From RGIG3701 sp017403345 (GTDB lineage Bacteria > Planctomycetota > Planctomycetia > Pirellulales > Thermoguttaceae), in contig JAFQOH010000021.1 in NCBI GenBank assembly GCA_017403345.1, positions 14,436 through 78,435 on the forward strand: DNA of 64,000 nucleotides, written 5' to 3'. Under the pieces are notes generated by a model. That model ran no database searches and had not been told where the DNA came from. It was given only the letters and a program-made list of their open reading frames with translations. This document shows, piece after piece, positions 24,850 to 34,927 of this stretch (its first letter is position 1; every line of letters begins with the position of its first letter). Position numbers and translations under genes: made by a program.

Positions 24850-26172
24850 TTACTTAAGAAAACGGTCCGCGAAACGGATGTACTGGTCCCAGTCGAATTC
24901 CGTAACGTCGTGTTTTCCGGTTCGGATATGGTGTCCGATGACGTTTCCGACGGACGTGTTCAGCTCAGCCATTTCCGGGACAGTACGGCCGGCAAACGGT
25001 TTTTCGATGCCGAAGAGTTCATAGACAGGGACCGCGTGGAGGCAGGAAAGGTACTCGCCTTTCGGGTCGGCCCACTGGTCGTTCTGCGCACTGGCGGCGT
25101 AGACTGGACGCGGAGCGGCAAGCGCGATGAGTTCGTGCTGGTCGATGGCGAAATCATTGACACGCGGACCGAATTTACAGAAATTCGGGCAGAACCAGTA
25201 GCGGAGACCGCCGCTCATGGTCTGGATGGTCTCTCCGAATTCACGCCGACTGAGTGCCGCACCGCCGCAGCCCGAATTGTTCGAGATAACGAAGGCGAAA
25301 CGTTCATCGGACGCTCCGGCCCACAACGCGGTCTTTCCGAGACGAGAGTGACCGAGGACAGCGACTTTTTTCGCATCGATGAGTTCATCCGTTTCAAGGT
25401 AGTCCAGCGCACGGCTCAATCCCCACGCCCACGCGGTGATGGATCCCCAGTCAGCGGGGCCGCGGGATGCGTCGTTTTCGTAGTCGGAGTAGAGGTCGAA
25501 GAGTCCTGTCTTGAAACCGTTCTGAAGCGAGTCGTTTGCTAGGTCGATGTAGTGCATCGTCGCCAGCGCGTAGCCGTTTTCGATGAGTTTCGGCGCGAGC
25601 CACTGCGTACGGTTTCCGCCGCGGGAATGTTTCCCCTCTTTGTCGACCGTGGCTTCGGTGATGACCTTGCCCGCCCGATCATGGAAGAGGAGGATCGCCG
25701 GGTCATTTTCGACAGCGTGATTCCCGTAGAAATTCAGCCCCAAGAATGCGGGAACGGGTTTCTGTGCGTTTTTCGGAATGTAGAGCAGGAGGTTGGCGGT
25801 CACTTTTTTGTCCGGTTTCTGCGGATTGGTGAACGTCAGCTCGACCTGCTTACGGATGGCTTTTCCATCGAGGGCATCCTCCGAGGATTCCAGAAGGCGG
25901 AAGGTGACGAAATCCGGGTGATCTCCCGCTTTCGCGAGCATTTCCGGAAGGAAACCGTACATTTCTTCCTGAAAGTGACGGAAAATTTCCGCGCGGCGTT
26001 TTCCGGTCCAGTCGGCAGCTGTTTTAACTGCGGAACCGTCGTTAAAGACCAACGGATCCGGCAGCGTGTACTCGGGAACTTTCGATTCATCGTAATTCAC
26101 TGCCTGCACAGAGACGGCAGAAAATGCGGTAAAGGAAATCAGACAGGCGAGGGTAAGGACGTGTTTCAGCAT
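24850..26172 (-). CDS. Secreted CE15-type glucuronoyl esterase
   Basis: A 440-aa exported alpha/beta hydrolase. The signal peptide MLKHVLTLACLISFTAFSAVSVQA starts at the ATG at 26172, which has AGGAG just upstream. The nucleophile elbow GHSRLGKTALW has Ser in the CE15 form G-x-S-R-x-G-K; NNSGCGGAAL and YWFCPNFCKF are also CE15 blocks, and HAVPVYELFG lies near the final catalytic His. CE15 enzymes cleave ester links between 4-O-methyl-glucuronate of xylan and lignin alcohols. The sequence ends in a short duplicated TTTCTTAAGTAAAT stretch around the stop. Distinction from related acetyl-xylan esterases is good but not absolute. Confidence 0.88.
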   Translation of the reverse strand: MLKHVLTLACLISFTAFSAVSVQAVNYDESKVPEYTLPDPLVFNDGSAVKTAADWTGKRRAEIFRHFQEEMYGFLPEMLAKAGDHPDFVTFRLLESSEDALDGKAIRKQVELTFTNPQKPDKKVTANLLLYIPKNAQKPVPAFLGLNFYGNHAVENDPAILLFHDRAGKVITEATVDKEGKHSRGGNRTQWLAPKLIENGYALATMHYIDLANDSLQNGFKTGLFDLYSDYENDASRGPADWGSITAWAWGLSRALDYLETDELIDAKKVAVLGHSRLGKTALWAGASDERFAFVISNNSGCGGAALSRREFGETIQTMSGGLRYWFCPNFCKFGPRVNDFAIDQHELIALAAPRPVYAASAQNDQWADPKGEYLSCLHAVPVYELFGIEKPFAGRTVPEMAELNTSVGNVIGHHIRTGKHDVTEFDWDQYIRFADRFLK

Positions 26173-26331
26173 TTTTGAACTCCTGAAAACGGACATGAAA
26201 ATTAAGGACATAAAAATTAAGGGGCGGGTAAACGGACAGTTCACTGACTGCGGCAGGAGATCAAACGTACGAGAGCCTCACGAGCTGTAGAGACTCCCGT
26301 AAAATTCCGGCTCCGCTGAAGCCTGCATTTC

Positions 26332-27204
26332 TTAACGGTCGATAGTCCCCAAGTTCATGGGGTTGCTTATGCTTCCATAGTAGGCCGCAGCTTTTTTGTC
26401 GTCCGGCGCCATAAGCTGGCAGTAAGTCAGCCGATCAACATTTTTATTAATATACTGAGCGCCTCCGTCAGCAAACGCAACATGTGCGCCGTTTTGCGCG
26501 TGACGGCTTGCGGGACGTGCATACTTCCAGGAGCGTGTCGTGCTTTTGACATCCATCCCAATATTCAGGAGCGTCGAAGTATTGGAGTTCCACACGATGC
26601 CGAAGTCGTAGACATTGGAGGAATTCCACGAATACGCCTGTGCGTTTTCGCCGAAGAGGATCGTGTAGGAAGCCCCGTCCTTCATTTTGGAGATACGGGA
26701 TCTCTGGTTATTTTTATGTACGAAGGCGCCAAGCTGGTATGCGTAGACCTTTTTCCCTTTGTCGTCTCCCTGGATCCCGCTTCCATTGTAGTAGCCGCAG
26801 TTTGCTCCGTAGGAGAGTCCCGCCTGAACTTTCTTTTTAGCAGGCTGGATCGGGCAAATGAGGAAGGAAAGAGTCGGATAGCGTTCCTGAGTAGATCCTT
26901 TGCCATTTTCCCACTGACTCCAAACAGGCCCTTCACCCAAGTGCGGAAGAAGCGGTACGACCCAGTTTCCGTTTGCATTATTGGTACCGTAGGTCCCCCA
27001 GTAATTGGGAAGATACCCAAGCGTTGTTTCGTGAGCAGCGGCAGCGGCGGCAAGCTGTTTCACATTGTTGAGGCACTGCGTCTGACGCGCGGTGGCACGC
27101 ACGGCCTGAACTGCCGGAATGGTGAGTCCCACGAGGACGCCGATAATCGCGATGACGACGAGGAGTTCCACAAGAGTAAACCCTTTGGAATGGGATAATT
27201 TCAT
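26332..27204 (-). CDS. DUF1559 prepilin-like protein
   Basis: A 290-aa DUF1559 protein with the cleavable prepilin N-terminus KGFTLVELLVVIAIIGVLVG (about residues 7-26). Later blocks are DGASYTILFGENAQAY and SRHAQNGAHVAFADGGAQYINK, the usual DUF1559 ending. AAGGA precedes the ATG. It is divergent from a second DUF1559 gene, with a 438-base shared upstream region. Confidence 0.94.
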   Translation of the reverse strand: MKLSHSKGFTLVELLVVIAIIGVLVGLTIPAVQAVRATARQTQCLNNVKQLAAAAAAHETTLGYLPNYWGTYGTNNANGNWVVPLLPHLGEGPVWSQWENGKGSTQERYPTLSFLICPIQPAKKKVQAGLSYGANCGYYNGSGIQGDDKGKKVYAYQLGAFVHKNNQRSRISKMKDGASYTILFGENAQAYSWNSSNVYDFGIVWNSNTSTLLNIGMDVKSTTRSWKYARPASRHAQNGAHVAFADGGAQYINKNVDRLTYCQLMAPDDKKAAAYYGSISNPMNLGTIDR

Positions 27205-27642
27205 GATTCTGTTCCTTTTTGGTTTTCTGAATTTTCGGTCCGCACGATTTTCCGGACCTAAGTACTCTGAAAAATAAGTACTCTGAAAAAGCGGTACACT
27301 GCCCCTCCCGATGACGGCTTCCTGCGTACACCGATCGGGTCTTTTTTTCTTCTACGTACTATTTTGCACCAAATACTCAAATAAATCCAGCCCCCCGAGG
27401 CACTTTTTTTCAAAAATTTCAAGAAAAATCGGGTCCGGGGGCTGGAAATTTCCTGAAAATCAGGCAAAATAAAAGAATCAGGGGCATTTTGTCGAAAAAA
27501 AGATAGACTGAACCTCTGCGCCGTAGGGTGCGTAAAGAAAAAAGTCAAGTACAGACGGTAAAGAAATCGTCCAAACGAAAAGAAAAAGACGGCGATGGAA
27601 ATCGTCCATACAGAAAGAGAAAAAAGAGAAAAGGGGAAACTC
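27205..27642. other. Divergent intergenic region between two DUF1559 genes
   Basis: No gene is supported here. The region holds two exact copies of a 16-base word TAAGTACTCTGAAAAA at 27259-27290, each with the palindrome AGTACT, close to the minus-strand start. It also holds a small CCTGA / TCAGG hairpin near 27452. I could not assign a convincing promoter for either gene, though one is expected in each direction. Confidence 0.6.
27259..27290. repeat. 16-base exact direct repeat, two copies
   Basis: Two adjacent copies of TAAGTACTCTGAAAAA about 55 bases upstream of the minus-strand DUF1559 start. Confidence 0.9.
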
Positions 27643-28530
27643 ATGTCCGTTCGAAAAACGTCAGCGTCTGCCATGCGCCGCGGTTTCACGCTCGTGGAAC
27701 TGCTCGTCGTCATCGCCATCATCGGGGTACTGGTAGGACTGCTCATGCCGGCCATCGTAAATGCGCGTCTGACAGCTCTTCAGACAACCTGCGCGAACAA
27801 TCAGAGGGAACTCGCCATGGCGATGGTCGCCTATGACAGCAACAAAGACAGGCTTCCGTACGTGGGAAGACAGGGAAATAGTTACTCGACTTGGTACGTT
27901 CAGATCCTCGAAGAGCTTGGCATGGGAAAGATCCAGGACGACCTCATGAACAGCAACTACCAAACGACGCCCGTGAAACAGTTCAAGTGCCCGGCCGGTG
28001 ATGCGGCAGCGAATGGATTCAGTTACCAGGCGAACGTGGGAAATCCATCCTACTATGGTTCCGACTACAAATCCGGCACCACCAATCCGAGCAAGCGTGT
28101 GCGCGGTTCCGGACTCCTTTTCTACTACTATGGAAAGGGAAAGTCCTACACGAAATCTTCCATTTCGAGCATTCACGACGGCGCGAGCTACACGATCCTC
28201 ATCTCCGAAAAATGCTACAAAAAAGCCCCCGGAGGAAGCAACCTCTCGACCGACTACCGTCCCAGTGACCGATGGGACAGCACCGGCAGCGCGGATCACG
28301 CGTACAAGCACTTCGGGCTGAACTGGAACGGTTCCTCTGCTCAGACTGACTTCAGCAATTACGTCTCCAGCCGACATTCCCAGGTGAACAATTTCGCGTT
28401 TGCCGACGGAAGTGTGCGTGCGCTGAACAAAGCCATCCACTACACGACGTTTTGTTCGCTTATGTGTCCCGATGATAACGGGGCCGGCCACAGCTGGAAT
28501 CTGGCAACCGATCCGAACTACAAACAGTAG
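27643..28530 (+). CDS. DUF1559 prepilin-like protein
   Basis: A 295-aa DUF1559 protein. A basic leader (MSVRKTSASAMRRG) is followed by FTLVELLVVIAIIGVLVGLL. Later come HDGASYTILISEKCYK and SRHSQVNNFAFADGSVRALNK. The ATG at 27643 follows AAGGGG and gives a normal-length leader; the frame is open upstream to 27595. It is divergent from its paralogue at 26332. The two differ greatly in the middle, so this is an old pair rather than a recent duplication. Confidence 0.94.
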   Translation: MSVRKTSASAMRRGFTLVELLVVIAIIGVLVGLLMPAIVNARLTALQTTCANNQRELAMAMVAYDSNKDRLPYVGRQGNSYSTWYVQILEELGMGKIQDDLMNSNYQTTPVKQFKCPAGDAAANGFSYQANVGNPSYYGSDYKSGTTNPSKRVRGSGLLFYYYGKGKSYTKSSISSIHDGASYTILISEKCYKKAPGGSNLSTDYRPSDRWDSTGSADHAYKHFGLNWNGSSAQTDFSNYVSSRHSQVNNFAFADGSVRALNKAIHYTTFCSLMCPDDNGAGHSWNLATDPNYKQ

Positions 28531-28642
28531 AATGTGCCGGGACGCCGTCCGGACAGGAAACAAAATGAAACGCCGTCCAGACAGGGATAGAAGATGATTC
28601 TCCCGCAATTCACTGACCCGCCTTTAACCTCAGGAGAAATTT

Positions 28643-29671
<1,029 letters not shown>

Positions 29672-29778
29672 CTTTCCCCTGTTTGGCATTCGGAACACGG
29701 CCGGCATTTCCCCTTTCCGGAACGTTTCTGAATGACGGACAGTCGGGGTTTTTCGAGTCGTTCTGATTTTTCAGAAGT

Positions 29779-29843
29779 CCCCAGATCCTGCATGAAAAGG
29801 CAAGTTTCTTTCATCGCACAGGATCCGGGGATCCCTTTTTTTA
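29779..29843 (+). terminator. Terminator after the TIM-barrel gene
   Basis: CCCCAGATCCTG and CATGAAA pair with TTTCATCG and CAGGATCCGGGG in an imperfect stem, and a run of seven T follows. Confidence 0.85.
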
Positions 29844-29860
29844 TTTTCGTTCCATAAAAG

Positions 29861-31534
29861 ATGAAGATCCACTTTCCGAATCAGGCTAAAACGGTCGACG
29901 CTGCAGAAAACGCCCGGCTTTCCGACATCATTCGCACGCATTTGGGAGAAGTCCTTCCAATGCCGTGCGGCGGGGGCGGAACGTGCGGAAAATGTACGGT
30001 CCAACTTGCTTCCGGAGAGACTGTCCGTGCGTGCCAAACCGTCATCGACCGCGACATGACGGTCCTTTTGCCGGAAATTCCAGTTCGGCATCAGCTCATC
30101 CAGACCCGTTTCGCTCCGGAACTCCTCGAGAAAGCGGACGCTTGGGAACGCCGTCATCCAGCCTCGGGACCTCAGCAGCCCGGCGGTTTTTCGCTCGCGT
30201 TTGATCTCGGCACGACGACTCTGGCCGCCTCTCTGATCCAGGAAAAGTCCATTCTTGCCACTGTTTCCCGTCCCAATCCGCAGGCTCCGTATGGCGCGGA
30301 CGTCATCTCGCGGATCGAATACGGGACCCGACATCCTGCACAGCTTGCAGAGCTGCAGTCCGTGCTTTTGAAAGCCGTCCTTGAAATGACGCGGGAACTC
30401 TTTACTGCGACTGCCGCACTGAAATTGGAGAGGCCGCAAACGCCCGTTCCTCTCCGCCTCACACTGACGGAAAAAACGCTCTTTGCCTCCGTACGGCGTC
30501 TCGTTTTCGCAGGAAACACGACGATGCTGCAAACACTCGCAGGCCTCGATCTTTCACCGCTCGCACTCTTTCCGTTCGCACCGTCCAGCGACCTGAAAAG
30601 CACTGGATTTGCCGGCGATCCGTGCTGGAAAGGCACATTTTCCTCTTTCCGTCCAGAGACCCGGATCTTCCTTTTTCCAGTCATCGGAGCATTTGTCGGC
30701 GGTGACATCACTGCCGGGATGCTCGCGCTGCACCCGGAAAGTCGTAAATGTATGGAAACGTATGAAAATGAGCGATACGAACTCCTTCTGGACCTAGGCA
30801 CAAACGGCGAACTCGTGCTGAAAACGCCTTCCGAAAGGATCGCGTGCGCAACGGCAGCGGGCCCCTGTTTCGAGGGCGCGAAGATCTCCTGCGGAATGTG
30901 TGCAGAGACGGGGGCGGTCCTTCATGTGGAAGATCGGGATGGAAAACCTTTTTTCGAAACCATGTGCGATGAACCCGCAGTGGGCATCTGCGGCTCGGCA
31001 CTGATCGACCTTACGGCAGAACTCCTTCGGCTGGGGATCCTAACTGCGGACGGACGCCTTCTGGAACCAGAAGAGCTTTCGGAAGAAATTCCGGCTGCGT
31101 GGAGTCGGCGGATCCGAAAAATCACGCCGGAAATGACCGGGTTTCACATTTCGGGCAAGATCTGCGTCACGCAGGAAGATTTTCGGGAACTTCAGCTTGC
31201 CGTGGGAGCGATACGTACCGGGATCCAGCTTCTGATGCGGCGGGGAAAACTGAGAGCATCCCAGCTCACCGCCTTTCACATTGCCGGCGGTTTCGGAAAG
31301 AGCCTGCGGATCCGAAATGCGCAGAGGATCGGTCTGATCCCTGTAGACGTACCTCCGAAAAACATTCATTTTCTCGGAAACACATCGCTTGCCGGCTCGA
31401 TCATCGCGGCACGAACGCCCGAACTTTGGACTCGCGCAGAAACCCTAGCCCGCAAAACACAGTGCATCGACCTAGCACTCGAAGACGGATTCGCGGACGT
31501 GTTCATGGATTCCATGCTTTGGGGAAGTACCTGA
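29861..31534 (+). CDS. RACo-type corrinoid activator (2Fe-2S / ASKHA protein)
   Basis: A 557-aa protein. The N-terminal domain binds a plant-type 2Fe-2S cluster through C36, C42, C45 and C58 (PCGGGGTCGKC ... RACQT). An ASKHA ATPase unit follows (FDLGTTTLAASLI at about 112), and the C-terminal DUF4445 region shows GAFVGGDITAGML, LLLDLGTNGELVL and ATAAGPCFEGAKISCGM. This is the layout of RACo and RamA-like activators, which use ATP to reduce Co(II) corrinoid proteins back to Co(I) in methyl-transfer pathways. No corrinoid protein or methyltransferase is present in the window. The start at 29861 sits 18 bases after the preceding terminator. Confidence 0.92.
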   Translation: MKIHFPNQAKTVDAAENARLSDIIRTHLGEVLPMPCGGGGTCGKCTVQLASGETVRACQTVIDRDMTVLLPEIPVRHQLIQTRFAPELLEKADAWERRHPASGPQQPGGFSLAFDLGTTTLAASLIQEKSILATVSRPNPQAPYGADVISRIEYGTRHPAQLAELQSVLLKAVLEMTRELFTATAALKLERPQTPVPLRLTLTEKTLFASVRRLVFAGNTTMLQTLAGLDLSPLALFPFAPSSDLKSTGFAGDPCWKGTFSSFRPETRIFLFPVIGAFVGGDITAGMLALHPESRKCMETYENERYELLLDLGTNGELVLKTPSERIACATAAGPCFEGAKISCGMCAETGAVLHVEDRDGKPFFETMCDEPAVGICGSALIDLTAELLRLGILTADGRLLEPEELSEEIPAAWSRRIRKITPEMTGFHISGKICVTQEDFRELQLAVGAIRTGIQLLMRRGKLRASQLTAFHIAGGFGKSLRIRNAQRIGLIPVDVPPKNIHFLGNTSLAGSIIAARTPELWTRAETLARKTQCIDLALEDGFADVFMDSMLWGST

Positions 31535-31580
31535 ACTCTCCCAAAGAAAAGAGTCAAGGGAACTGCCCAAACCATTTAGT

Positions 31581-31615
31581 CCCCCCTTTCCAAAAAACGT
31601 GATTTGTGCTAAAAT
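31581..31615 (+). promoter_or_regulatory. Promoter of the cupin operon
   Basis: CCCCCC is followed at once by TTTCCA, a 17-base spacer and TGCTAAAAT, an extended -10. The C-tract is conserved although the -35 hexamer itself is poor. Confidence 0.55.
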
Positions 31616-31654
31616 GAAGAGAAAGCCGATTTTACTTTCACAGGAGAACGAAAA

Positions 31655-32020
31655 ATGAAAAAAATCATGCACGCGGATCAGATCCCCGCAAACGCAGTCG
31701 AGCAGCCCGGCGCGAAAGGCGCAAAAATGCGTCTCCTCGTTGGGGCAAATGATGGAGCCCCCGTCTTCGCCATGCGCCAGTTTGAATTGGAGCCGGGCGG
31801 CTGTACGCCGGATCATGAGCATCCGTGGGAGCATGAAATGTACTTCCTGCAGGGCTCTGCGACCGTCTTGTGCAGCGGAGAAGAACATCCTGTCCGTCCA
31901 GGTTCTTTCGCCTTCGTTCCGCCGAATGAACCGCACCAAGTCAAAAACACGGGCCACATTACGCTGAAATTCCTCTGTCTGATCCCCGTGAATCAAAATT
32001 GCGGCTGTCCGGTCAAGTAG
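31655..32020 (+). CDS. Small cupin-domain protein
   Basis: A 121-aa single-domain cupin. The metal-binding histidines are in GGCTPDHEHPWEHEMYFLQG (motif 1) and in PPNEPHQVKN (motif 2). The protein ends in NCGCPVK. Such small cupins bind a metal and a sugar, amino acid or aromatic ligand, or act as sensors; the ligand cannot be inferred. CAGGAG precedes the start. It is the first gene of a run with the DUF1080 and NnrD genes (33- and 66-base gaps). Confidence 0.92.
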   Translation: MKKIMHADQIPANAVEQPGAKGAKMRLLVGANDGAPVFAMRQFELEPGGCTPDHEHPWEHEMYFLQGSATVLCSGEEHPVRPGSFAFVPPNEPHQVKNTGHITLKFLCLIPVNQNCGCPVK

Positions 32021-32052
32021 AGAGACTCACCATTTTTTGTTGGGATCCGCTC

Positions 32053-32832
32053 ATGAAAAGATCATACCGTTTCGTATTTCAAGTTTTCGCAGTTTTCTGC
32101 ACGCTGTTTTTGTGCGTGATTTCCGCAGCTCCAAGAGTTTTCGGCTGGACTCCGTCTGAAACGATGCCCGCCGATGCGATCCTCCTTTTCGGAACTGCCG
32201 AGGACGGAACGCTGGTGAATCGCTTTCTCTCGAAAGAGGGGACTCCGGCCGACTGGCGCGTCGAGGCTGAGACGCTGATCTCCACGACTCGCCGTCCGGT
32301 CAGTGCGCAAGATCCGGTCCGCTCAAGCCACATTTTCTCGGAAGTTCTCTTCCGTGATGCGGAGATCCATGCAGAATTCATGGTCACGCCGGAAAATTTC
32401 GGAAACAGCGGGCTGTACATCCACGGAAACTATGAAGTGCAGATCATGGACAGTCACGGGAAAGCAGAACTTGATTCCAAAAGTACTGCGGGTGCCGTTT
32501 ACGGGATCCAGGCGCCGAAAGTCAATGCTGCGCGTCCTGCGGGAGAATGGCAGACGCTCGACATCCTCTACATCGCGCCGCGCCGGGACACTTCCGGGAA
32601 AATCGTTCAGAACGGCCGGATCACCGCTTGCCTGAATGGTCAGATGATCCACGAGTTCACCGAATTTGACGAACCGGTCTCGCACTACCATCCATTCCGC
32701 TACGGCGCGACCGACCATTTGCGTGCGCTTTGGCAGAAACAGATCGAGACCGGTTACGGACCGCTTTTCCTCCAGGATCACGAAAGTCCGGTACGTTTCC
32801 GAAACGTTTGGATCCGAAAGCTCGGAGAATGA
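32053..32832 (+). CDS. Secreted DUF1080 (3-keto-disaccharide hydrolase type) protein
   Basis: A 259-aa exported protein. The signal peptide runs from MKRSYRFVFQVF to about SAAPRVFG. The mature part is a jelly-roll of the 3-keto-disaccharide hydrolase / DUF1080 class: FSEVLFRDAEIHAEFMVTPENFGNSGLYIHGNYEVQIMDSHG and the late FRNVWIRKLG are its signatures. Known members hydrolyse 3-keto-glycosides made by Gfo/Idh-type dehydrogenases, which fits the Gfo/Idh gene elsewhere in the window. The ATG at 32053 is chosen because it starts the signal peptide and GGGAT precedes it. Confidence 0.88.
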   Translation: MKRSYRFVFQVFAVFCTLFLCVISAAPRVFGWTPSETMPADAILLFGTAEDGTLVNRFLSKEGTPADWRVEAETLISTTRRPVSAQDPVRSSHIFSEVLFRDAEIHAEFMVTPENFGNSGLYIHGNYEVQIMDSHGKAELDSKSTAGAVYGIQAPKVNAARPAGEWQTLDILYIAPRRDTSGKIVQNGRITACLNGQMIHEFTEFDEPVSHYHPFRYGATDHLRALWQKQIETGYGPLFLQDHESPVRFRNVWIRKLGE

Positions 32833-32836
32833 GCTC

Positions 32837-32881
32837 AATGGATCAAATGGATCAAATGAACTGATGGATCGAATGGATCGC
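32837..32881 (+). repeat. Imperfect 10-base tandem repeat
   Basis: Four diverged copies of an ATGGATCAA(A)-type word fill the gap between the DUF1080 and NnrD genes, just upstream of the NnrD ribosome-binding site. Confidence 0.7.
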
Positions 32882-32898
32882 TTTAAGGAGTCCGTCTC

Positions 32899-33819
32899 AT
32901 GGAAAAATCAGGATCCGAATCAGAACGCAACTCGCTCGAAACGCTCCTTGCGCGTCTGAGGGAACGTCCGCAAGACGGGCACAAAGGTACGTTCGGTACC
33001 GTGCTGGTCATCGGCGGATCGTTCGGAATGTCTGGAGCCGCGGCACTCTGTGCGATGGCGGCGCTCCGGACGGGTGCGGGTCTGGTAAAAACGGCGGTCC
33101 CGGAGCGTCTCGTTCCGATCGTTTCTACACTTGGTCTGGAATTCACGACGGCTCCTCTGCCAGAAAGTCCTGACGGAACGATCTCAGGATCGGCGGAAGA
33201 AAAGCTCTTCACGCTTGCACAAAATGCCGACATTGCAGCGATCGGTCCAGGTCTAGGACGCTCGAAAGACTTGGACCGGCTGATGCTGCGTCTCTGGGAA
33301 CGTCTCCCTCTCCCGGCAATTTTCGACGCAGATGCTCTGAACGCGCTTTCTGAGTACTCGTCACGAAATGACGGAAAACTCCCGCCGCACGCAAACCTGC
33401 GCCTCGTAACGCCGCATCCCGGAGAATTTGCACGCCTCTGTCCAGACGCCCCCGCACAGTCTCCGGAACTTCAACGGGAACGTGCGGTCCGATTCGCAAA
33501 GGAAAATGAAACGGTCACGATACTGAAAGGGGCTGGAACGCAGATTTCCGACGGAACACACTCTTTCCGAAATCCGACCGGCAATCCCGGCATGGCAACC
33601 GGGGGAAGCGGAGATGTACTGACGGGGATCCTCGCGGCAGTCTGTGCGCAAATGTTCCGGCTTGGGGTCTCTTCGCGGGATGCGGCACGTCTTGGAGTCT
33701 GGATCCATGGAAAAGCCGGAGACCTCGCAGCTGCGGAATTGGGTGTGTGTTCCATGATCGCATCGGACATCATTTCACACATTTCGCAGGTCCTGCACTC
33801 TGACAGCAGCACCATCTAG
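32899..33819 (+). CDS. nnrD: ADP/ATP-dependent NAD(P)H-hydrate dehydratase
   Basis: A 306-aa ribokinase-fold enzyme that repairs hydrated NAD(P)H. Visible blocks are KGTFGTVLVIGGSFGMSGAAALCAMAALRTGAGLV (about residues 26-60), AIGPGLGR, FDADALNAL, VTPHPGEFARL and NPGMATGGSGDVLTGILAA, where GSGD forms the anion hole and catalytic Asp. Many NnrD are fused to an NnrE epimerase; this one is the dehydratase domain only and nnrE is not nearby. AAGGAG precedes the ATG. Confidence 0.95.
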   Translation: MEKSGSESERNSLETLLARLRERPQDGHKGTFGTVLVIGGSFGMSGAAALCAMAALRTGAGLVKTAVPERLVPIVSTLGLEFTTAPLPESPDGTISGSAEEKLFTLAQNADIAAIGPGLGRSKDLDRLMLRLWERLPLPAIFDADALNALSEYSSRNDGKLPPHANLRLVTPHPGEFARLCPDAPAQSPELQRERAVRFAKENETVTILKGAGTQISDGTHSFRNPTGNPGMATGGSGDVLTGILAAVCAQMFRLGVSSRDAARLGVWIHGKAGDLAAAELGVCSMIASDIISHISQVLHSDSSTI

Positions 33820-33823
33820 GAAA

Positions 33824-33856
33824 AAATCGGGGCACCTGAAAGATTTTCCGATTTGG
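33824..33856 (+). terminator. Weak hairpin after nnrD
   Basis: AAATCGG pairs with CCGATTT with a 17-base loop, followed by an AT-rich stretch without a clean T run. Termination here is only possible. Confidence 0.35.
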
Positions 33857-33920
33857 CAAAATATTTTATCTTTAATTTAGGAAAATTGAAAAAATCGACC
33901 TTTTCCACAGTCCGGGGGTC

Positions 33921-33948
33921 TGTACATTCTTTTAAAATGTGGTATAAT
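33921..33948 (+). promoter_or_regulatory. Promoter of the alpha/beta hydrolase gene
   Basis: TGTACA, a 16-base spacer and TGGTATAAT (extended -10, perfect TATAAT). It lies about 140 bases before the coding start, with no gene in between. Confidence 0.65.
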
Positions 33949-34089
33949 ATCCACAAGTAGACTTTTAGTCAAGACTTGTCTCTGTCCTTTCCCCGTTTGT
34001 TTTGGTGCCATTTGCCCATGGAAAGGATATACTAAAATCCGTTCAGCGATTTGGAAATTCAAAGTACCGTAAATTTGGAAACAGATCCC

Positions 34090-34827
34090 ATGAAAACCCC
34101 ATTGTTTCTTTTTCCAGGACTTGCCTGTAATGAACGTCTTTTTGCGACCCAAAGAGACGGGCTGAACAATATTTTAAACGTCATCATTCCAGAGTGGGTC
34201 CGTCCCACCAGTAAAGACCAGGTCGAAAGTTTTGCGCTTCGCTGGGCTGAATACGTCTGGGAAACGTACTATTCTGAAAATGCACTCCCTGCAAACCGTC
34301 AGGATCCGGCTCTCGGATGTTACGTCGGAGGACACAGTTTCGGCGGAATGTGTGCTCCGATCGTTGGAGAATTTCTGGAGAAGAAAGGCGTGAAAGTTCA
34401 TGCCTGCTTCCGATTCGCATGTGCAGATAAACCCAATGATATTTCCTGGAAATGGATGTTTTTAGGTCGTGCACTGAATATTTTCCCGGACGGCACGTGG
34501 CTGACGATCAAAACGTTTTGTCGTCTCCGCCTGTTTTTCACTCCCAAAGACACAATGTCAGATGCTAAAAGGGAAATGTATCTGCAAATCATCGAAACTC
34601 CCGTCCGCCGCAGTTTTCATATCGTCCGTATGCTGTATAGCTGGAAACGGAGCAAAGAACATAAATTTCAGTTCCCAACGTTTTGCATTCGCGGGAAAAA
34701 GGACTCGGTGGTGCCTCCCCAAAAACGAGAAAGCGAAGTCATTCTTCCGCATGCCGGTCACGGAATGTGCCTTACGCAGGGAGCAAAGCTGAATGATTTT
34801 ATTCGAAATTTCGTCATGAACACCTGA
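34090..34827 (+). CDS. Alpha/beta hydrolase
   Basis: A 245-aa protein with the alpha/beta-hydrolase fold. It opens LFLFPGLACNERLFATQ (oxyanion-loop region), has the nucleophile elbow GGHSFGGMCA at about residues 79-88, an acid in KKDSVVPP and a terminal His in LPHAGHGMCL. Ser, Asp and His are therefore all visible. The ATG at 34090 is preferred over an upstream TTG at 34051. Substrate unknown; its size fits an esterase or thioesterase. It has its own promoter and terminator. Confidence 0.82.
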   Translation: MKTPLFLFPGLACNERLFATQRDGLNNILNVIIPEWVRPTSKDQVESFALRWAEYVWETYYSENALPANRQDPALGCYVGGHSFGGMCAPIVGEFLEKKGVKVHACFRFACADKPNDISWKWMFLGRALNIFPDGTWLTIKTFCRLRLFFTPKDTMSDAKREMYLQIIETPVRRSFHIVRMLYSWKRSKEHKFQFPTFCIRGKKDSVVPPQKRESEVILPHAGHGMCLTQGAKLNDFIRNFVMNT

Positions 34828-34863
34828 AGAAAAGCGAAAGATATGAACGCAGAATAGAATCCA

Positions 34864-34897
34864 AACCGTGTGTTGACCAACGCACGGTTTTTTAATG
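34864..34897 (+). terminator. Terminator of the alpha/beta hydrolase gene
   Basis: AACCGTGTGTTG pairs with CAACGCACGGTT (11 of 12) across a short loop, followed by TTTTT. Confidence 0.9.
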
Positions 34898-34927
34898 GAT
34901 CTTTCAGAAAATTTTTACAAAAAGATC

